A DNA stretch of 64,000 nucleotides, taken from NCBI GenBank assembly GCA_013823945.1, contig PNMZ01000001.1:1-64000 (forward strand). The letters are read 5' to 3'. Source of the stretch: a bacterium (lineage in GTDB: Bacteria; Armatimonadota; Fimbriimonadia; Fimbriimonadales; Fimbriimonadaceae). The position numbers and the translations under genes are program-made. Below the pieces are notes generated by a model that ran no database searches, was not told where the DNA came from, and saw only the letters and a program-made list of their open reading frames with translations. Numbering within the stretch: the first letter of the stretch is position 1; every line of letters starts with the position of its first letter. This document shows positions 60,752-64,000 of the stretch, in pieces.

Positions 60752-61693
60752 ATGAAGCGCACCTCAAAAGCCCTCGTTACGGGAGGAGCCGGATTTATCG
60801 GATCTCACCTCGTCCAAGCCCTTCTCGCCCAAGGCACCCAAGTCACTGTAATTGACGACATGAGCAACGGTCTAGAATCAAATCTCGACCTGTTCCGAGA
60901 CCAAATCACCTTCATCAAAGCGTCAATCTTCGACCAAACTGCTCTCAACCAAGCGGCCGAAGACTGCAACACGATCTTCCATCTTGCCGCCGTCAGCAAT
61001 GTCGCCCAAACTCTCGAGCAACCCCTCTTCGCTCATGCCATCAATGCAACCGGAACAATGAATGTCCTAGAAGCCGCACGTTCCACAAAATCGCACCTCG
61101 TTTTCAGCTCTTCTGCCGCAACCTATGGCGACACCCTAATCGTCCCAACACCCGAAAACGCTCCTCAGAACCCAATATCACTCTACGGGTCACAAAAACT
61201 CCTCGGCGAGCATTACATCCGCAACTACTGCCATCTATTCGATCTCACCGCCGTTTGCCTCCGGTATTTCAACGTCTACGGCCCCCGTCAGCGACCCGAT
61301 TCTCCCTACAGCGGTGTCATCAGCATCTTTACTGAAAGAGCAAGACAAAACCTCCCCATTACGATCCACGGGGACGGCCTCCAAACCCGCGATTTCATCC
61401 ACGTAAGAGACGTCGTGCGCGCTAACATCGCCGCCGCCCAAGCCACCAAGATCAAGGGCCAAGCGTTCAACGTGTGCACAGGAAAATCAACCTCAATCAA
61501 ACACCTCGCTGAATTGACAATCAATCTCACTGCTTCAACTAGCGAAATTTCCCACAGCTCCCCTCGAGAAGGCGACATCCGATCCAGCTTTGGTATTCCC
61601 GACTTAGCAAAGAGTGAACTCAATTTCAAATCAGAGACCGATTTTGAGGAAGGACTTGCCAACCTCATCACAACCAATCCAAACGAAATGTGA
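60752..61693 (+). CDS. NAD-dependent sugar-nucleotide epimerase (UDP-glucose 4-epimerase-like)
   Basis: 313 residues from the ATG at 60752, just before the Rossmann motif (ALVTGGAGFIGSHLV); the longer frame upstream is not protein-like. The catalytic YxxxK is in ISLYGSQKLLGE with a preceding FSSSAATYG, and LRYFNVYGPRQ follows. It interconverts UDP-sugars (probably glucose/galactose or their N-acetyl forms) for the polysaccharide. Confidence 0.88.
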   Translation: MKRTSKALVTGGAGFIGSHLVQALLAQGTQVTVIDDMSNGLESNLDLFRDQITFIKASIFDQTALNQAAEDCNTIFHLAAVSNVAQTLEQPLFAHAINATGTMNVLEAARSTKSHLVFSSSAATYGDTLIVPTPENAPQNPISLYGSQKLLGEHYIRNYCHLFDLTAVCLRYFNVYGPRQRPDSPYSGVISIFTERARQNLPITIHGDGLQTRDFIHVRDVVRANIAAAQATKIKGQAFNVCTGKSTSIKHLAELTINLTASTSEISHSSPREGDIRSSFGIPDLAKSELNFKSETDFEEGLANLITTNPNEM

Positions 61694-61765
61694 CGATTAC
61701 CAGGGTAAGGCGTACTATCAAAGAGGAAAAAACCAAATAACCTGGTGGTATCTTCCAAAGCTCGC

Positions 61766-62884
61766 ATGGCAACAAACAAAATTAAGGTGCTGATTCAGCA
61801 GCCCATTTTGCCGCCTTACCGCCTTGCGACCTTCCGTGCCCTCAGCCAAGATCCTCGCCTCGACGTAACCATCGCCTATGGCACTACAACCAAAGGAATG
61901 CCCCTCGAAAGTATCGAGAATCCAGAGGGCATCAAAACTATCTCATTCCCAAACATCGCATTTGGCCACCAACTTGCCATTAACATCCAACCAAAAATTT
62001 TGGCGATCTTTCATCAGTTAAGACCCGACGCCGTCGTTCTTGAGCTAAACCCCCGCAACATCACTTCTGTCATTTTCCCAAAATTCTTTCGCCGAAAAGG
62101 TGCCTCGATAACCTTCTGGGGTCACGGAATTCGTCCTAAGGAACGGATCAAGTCGTTCTACATCAAACAAACAAAATGGTCCGACTCGACCATTCTCTAC
62201 TACCCCCAAGGAAAAGAAGAGCTGATCAAGCTTGGTGTCCCTGCAGAAAAACTCTTCGTCGCCTGGAACTCAATAGAAACTGAAGAAATCGCAACTCTCG
62301 CCGAACCCTACACGGCCGACCGAAATGAAATCGTCACCGTCTGCCGCCTCACCCCCCTTAAAAAAGTTCCCCTTCTCCTGAATGCCTTTCTCTATGCTAC
62401 TGAGCATCTCGGACTAGACGCGAAACTCACCATCATCGGAGATGGCCCCGAGCGAGCAATCCTAGAGAAACTTCGCAATTCTTCTCCACATAAAGATCGC
62501 GTCAACATCCTTGGCCCCCTCTGGAAACAGACCGATATTGCCCCCTATTTCAACCGCGCCTACATCTCCGTCTCCGCTGGTCAAGTTGGCCTCAATGCTA
62601 TTCATTGCATGGCCTACGGAGTACCCATGATTTGCGCCGACAACGAACCCCACTCCCCCGAAATCATGGCCCTCAAAGAAGGTGAAAACGCCTACTTCTT
62701 TCCCGCCAATTCCGTCGAAGCCCTTGCCCAAAAACTTGTTGATACAAAAAATAATCCACACCAGCGAATCGAGTTTAGCAAGAACGCCTACGACTATACC
62801 CATGCCAATTTTAGTGCTCAAAAAATGGCTAATAACATCGCTGAAGCAATCATTGCCGGCTACCAAAACAGAAACAAAAAGTAG
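61766..62884 (+). CDS. Family 4 glycosyltransferase
   Basis: 372 residues from the ATG at 61766. N-terminal KVLIQQPILPPYRLATFRAL, ASITFWGHGIRPKERIKSFY (acceptor side), then EIVTVCRLTPLKKVPLLLNAF and ISVSAGQVGLNAIHCMAYG (donor side). The E-x7-E motif is altered, with GQVGLN where an acidic residue is common, so the donor may differ from that of its neighbours. Confidence 0.82.
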   Translation: MATNKIKVLIQQPILPPYRLATFRALSQDPRLDVTIAYGTTTKGMPLESIENPEGIKTISFPNIAFGHQLAINIQPKILAIFHQLRPDAVVLELNPRNITSVIFPKFFRRKGASITFWGHGIRPKERIKSFYIKQTKWSDSTILYYPQGKEELIKLGVPAEKLFVAWNSIETEEIATLAEPYTADRNEIVTVCRLTPLKKVPLLLNAFLYATEHLGLDAKLTIIGDGPERAILEKLRNSSPHKDRVNILGPLWKQTDIAPYFNRAYISVSAGQVGLNAIHCMAYGVPMICADNEPHSPEIMALKEGENAYFFPANSVEALAQKLVDTKNNPHQRIEFSKNAYDYTHANFSAQKMANNIAEAIIAGYQNRNKK

Positions 62885-63039
62885 CCTGTGCCAATTCATG
62901 CAAGTTCACTAGCTCGGCAAACTACCTGAATGTATTCTATACTAGTAAATTCTCCCAAATCCTAGCAGGAAATTACCTCAAATCCGTCGTACAATAAGAG
63001 CGTGATTAGCGAGTGGCTGATCCGTTTGGAGAAAAAGCG

Positions 63040-64000
63040 TTGGATAAAAAAATTACCCTCGACGGCGTCCCCGTCCTCAATGGAGCTGGAGTAGTTGACT
63101 CGGCGGTCTTTGAGACCACTCAACAAATTCAACGTGACGACGAGAAAGTCGCCCTCAACCGCACCCGTATAAATCGCACCCTCAATGTCGTGGTAATCGG
63201 TACTGGTTATGTTGGTCTCGTCACCGGTGCAATCCTCGCCGATCAAGGGAGCAACGTCACCTGCGTCGACCGCGACCCCGCTAAACTTGAAGTGATCAAT
63301 CGAGGCGAATCCCCCATTTATGAACCGGGCCTCGAAGAAGTCATTCAAAGCGGTCTCAAAACGGGTCATCTCAAAACATCCACCAGCATTCCTGAATCCG
63401 TCGCTACCGCCGACATCGTATTCATCGCCGTCGGGACACCTCCCAGCGCCGACGGAACCCCAGATCTGACTGCAGTCATGCAGGTCGTGCAAGAAGTCGG
63501 GCGATCTATCAAACAACACATCACCCTCGTCACAAAATCCACCGTCCCCGTCGGAACCGGCAATCTCATCGAGGAAACTCTCGTCCGCATGGGCGTCGAT
63601 CCCAACCTATACGATGTCGTCAGCTGTCCCGAATTCCTCCGTGAAGGATGCGCTGTCGCTGACACCAAAAATCCTGATCGAATCATCATCGGCGTAAACG
63701 ACCCGGGCGCCGAAACAAAACTCCTCAGCCTGTTCAGCCGAAACCGATGCCCCATTCTCGTCATCAATCGAACGTCCGCAGAACTGGTTAAGTACGCCAG
63801 TAACGCGTTCCTTGCCGTTAAAATCAGCTTCATCAACGGCATCAGCCGCATCTGCGAGCAAAGTGGTGCAAACGTAGACGACATCGCTGCCGGAATGGGC
63901 CTCGACCACCGGATCAGCCCCAAATTCCTCCAAGCCGGACTTGGTTGGGGTGGCTCATGTTTCCCCAAAGATGTCCAGGGACTCAGCAAAGTCGGCGAAA
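63040..64000 (+). CDS. UDP-glucose/GDP-mannose dehydrogenase, 3' end outside the window
   Basis: 320 residues visible. A TTG at 63040 is chosen because GGAG lies eight bases upstream; a GTG at 63013 is the alternative, and no ATG exists in frame. After an unusual N-terminal extension of about 47 residues comes the Rossmann start LNVVVIGTGYVGLVTGAILA, then EPGLEEVI, IVFIAVGTPP, STVPVGTG, CPEFLREG, SAELVKYASNAFLAVKIS and the catalytic Cys in GWGGSCFPKD. It oxidises a nucleotide sugar to its uronic acid for the polysaccharide. Confidence 0.9.
   Translation, partial: MDKKITLDGVPVLNGAGVVDSAVFETTQQIQRDDEKVALNRTRINRTLNVVVIGTGYVGLVTGAILADQGSNVTCVDRDPAKLEVINRGESPIYEPGLEEVIQSGLKTGHLKTSTSIPESVATADIVFIAVGTPPSADGTPDLTAVMQVVQEVGRSIKQHITLVTKSTVPVGTGNLIEETLVRMGVDPNLYDVVSCPEFLREGCAVADTKNPDRIIIGVNDPGAETKLLSLFSRNRCPILVINRTSAELVKYASNAFLAVKISFINGISRICEQSGANVDDIAAGMGLDHRISPKFLQAGLGWGGSCFPKDVQGLSKVGE

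Noticed and set aside
1-64000. CRISPR array, rRNA operon, intact tRNA or insertion sequence
   Set aside because: No regularly spaced repeats, rRNA-like sequence, foldable full tRNA or transposase was seen on reading the window; a computed search could still find a weak tRNA.

Overview
The window looks like one chromosome segment of a diderm, exopolysaccharide-producing bacterium. It encodes an outer-membrane LPS assembly protein (LptD), an LptF/G permease, an exosortase with EpsI, a PEP-CTERM protein and several secreted beta-rich proteins. The mixture recalls Armatimonadota (Fimbriimonadia-like), but that is inferred from gene content only; there is no rRNA gene or other marker to settle it.

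Layout. 1-4206: the 5' end of a glycosyltransferase-like gene, then two tandemly duplicated secreted proteins (ricin-like lectin repeats plus a PEBP/YbhB domain) and a tRNA 3'-end-like fragment. 4207-11014: an outer-membrane-like protein, then a tightly coupled operon (ECF sigma factor, TPR-CHAT protease, small regulator-like protein, secreted subtilase) divergent from a secreted GND-repeat protein. 11045-18444: alpha/beta hydrolase, beta-helix protein, D-aminoacylase-type amidohydrolase, Cys-rich lipoprotein, PEP-CTERM haloperoxidase-like enzyme, methyltransferase and glycosyltransferase.

18441-38888: a complete-looking set of phage head and connector genes, plus some tail genes, broken up by cellular genes. 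Tail, connector, capsid and protease genes form one minus-strand operon (29212 to 18441). A CHAP hydrolase, a holin-like protein and both terminase subunits form a plus-strand operon (29332-31876). Six kb of ordinary genes follow (proline dehydrogenase, three glycosyltransferases, DusB). Then come a LexA/CI-like repressor and a divergent sigma factor, and last the orphan portal gene. No integrase, replication gene or tape measure gene is visible, and every phage frame is intact. This resembles a domesticated particle or gene-transfer-agent-like locus more than an ordinary prophage.

38942-46734: a minus-strand envelope operon (glnE, plsY, zinc-ribbon membrane protein, lptF/G, lptD) ending in a MerT-like gene with its own promoter. 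46756-64000: an exopolysaccharide locus with mannose-1-phosphate guanylyltransferase, a GmhB-like phosphatase, a Wzc-like co-polymerase behind a possibly structured leader, EpsI and exosortase, two initiating sugar transferases, GlmS, four GT4 glycosyltransferases, a UDP-glucose epimerase-like enzyme and a UDP-glucose dehydrogenase cut by the window edge. These supply sugar nucleotides, start and extend a lipid-linked glycan, and anchor PEP-CTERM proteins at the envelope.

The most interesting signals are the dispersed phage-derived cluster with its repressor/sigma switch and repeated TTGACAA half-sites, the sigma-CHAT-subtilase operon, and a TTGCAA-N5-TTGCAT box shared by two metal-related genes.
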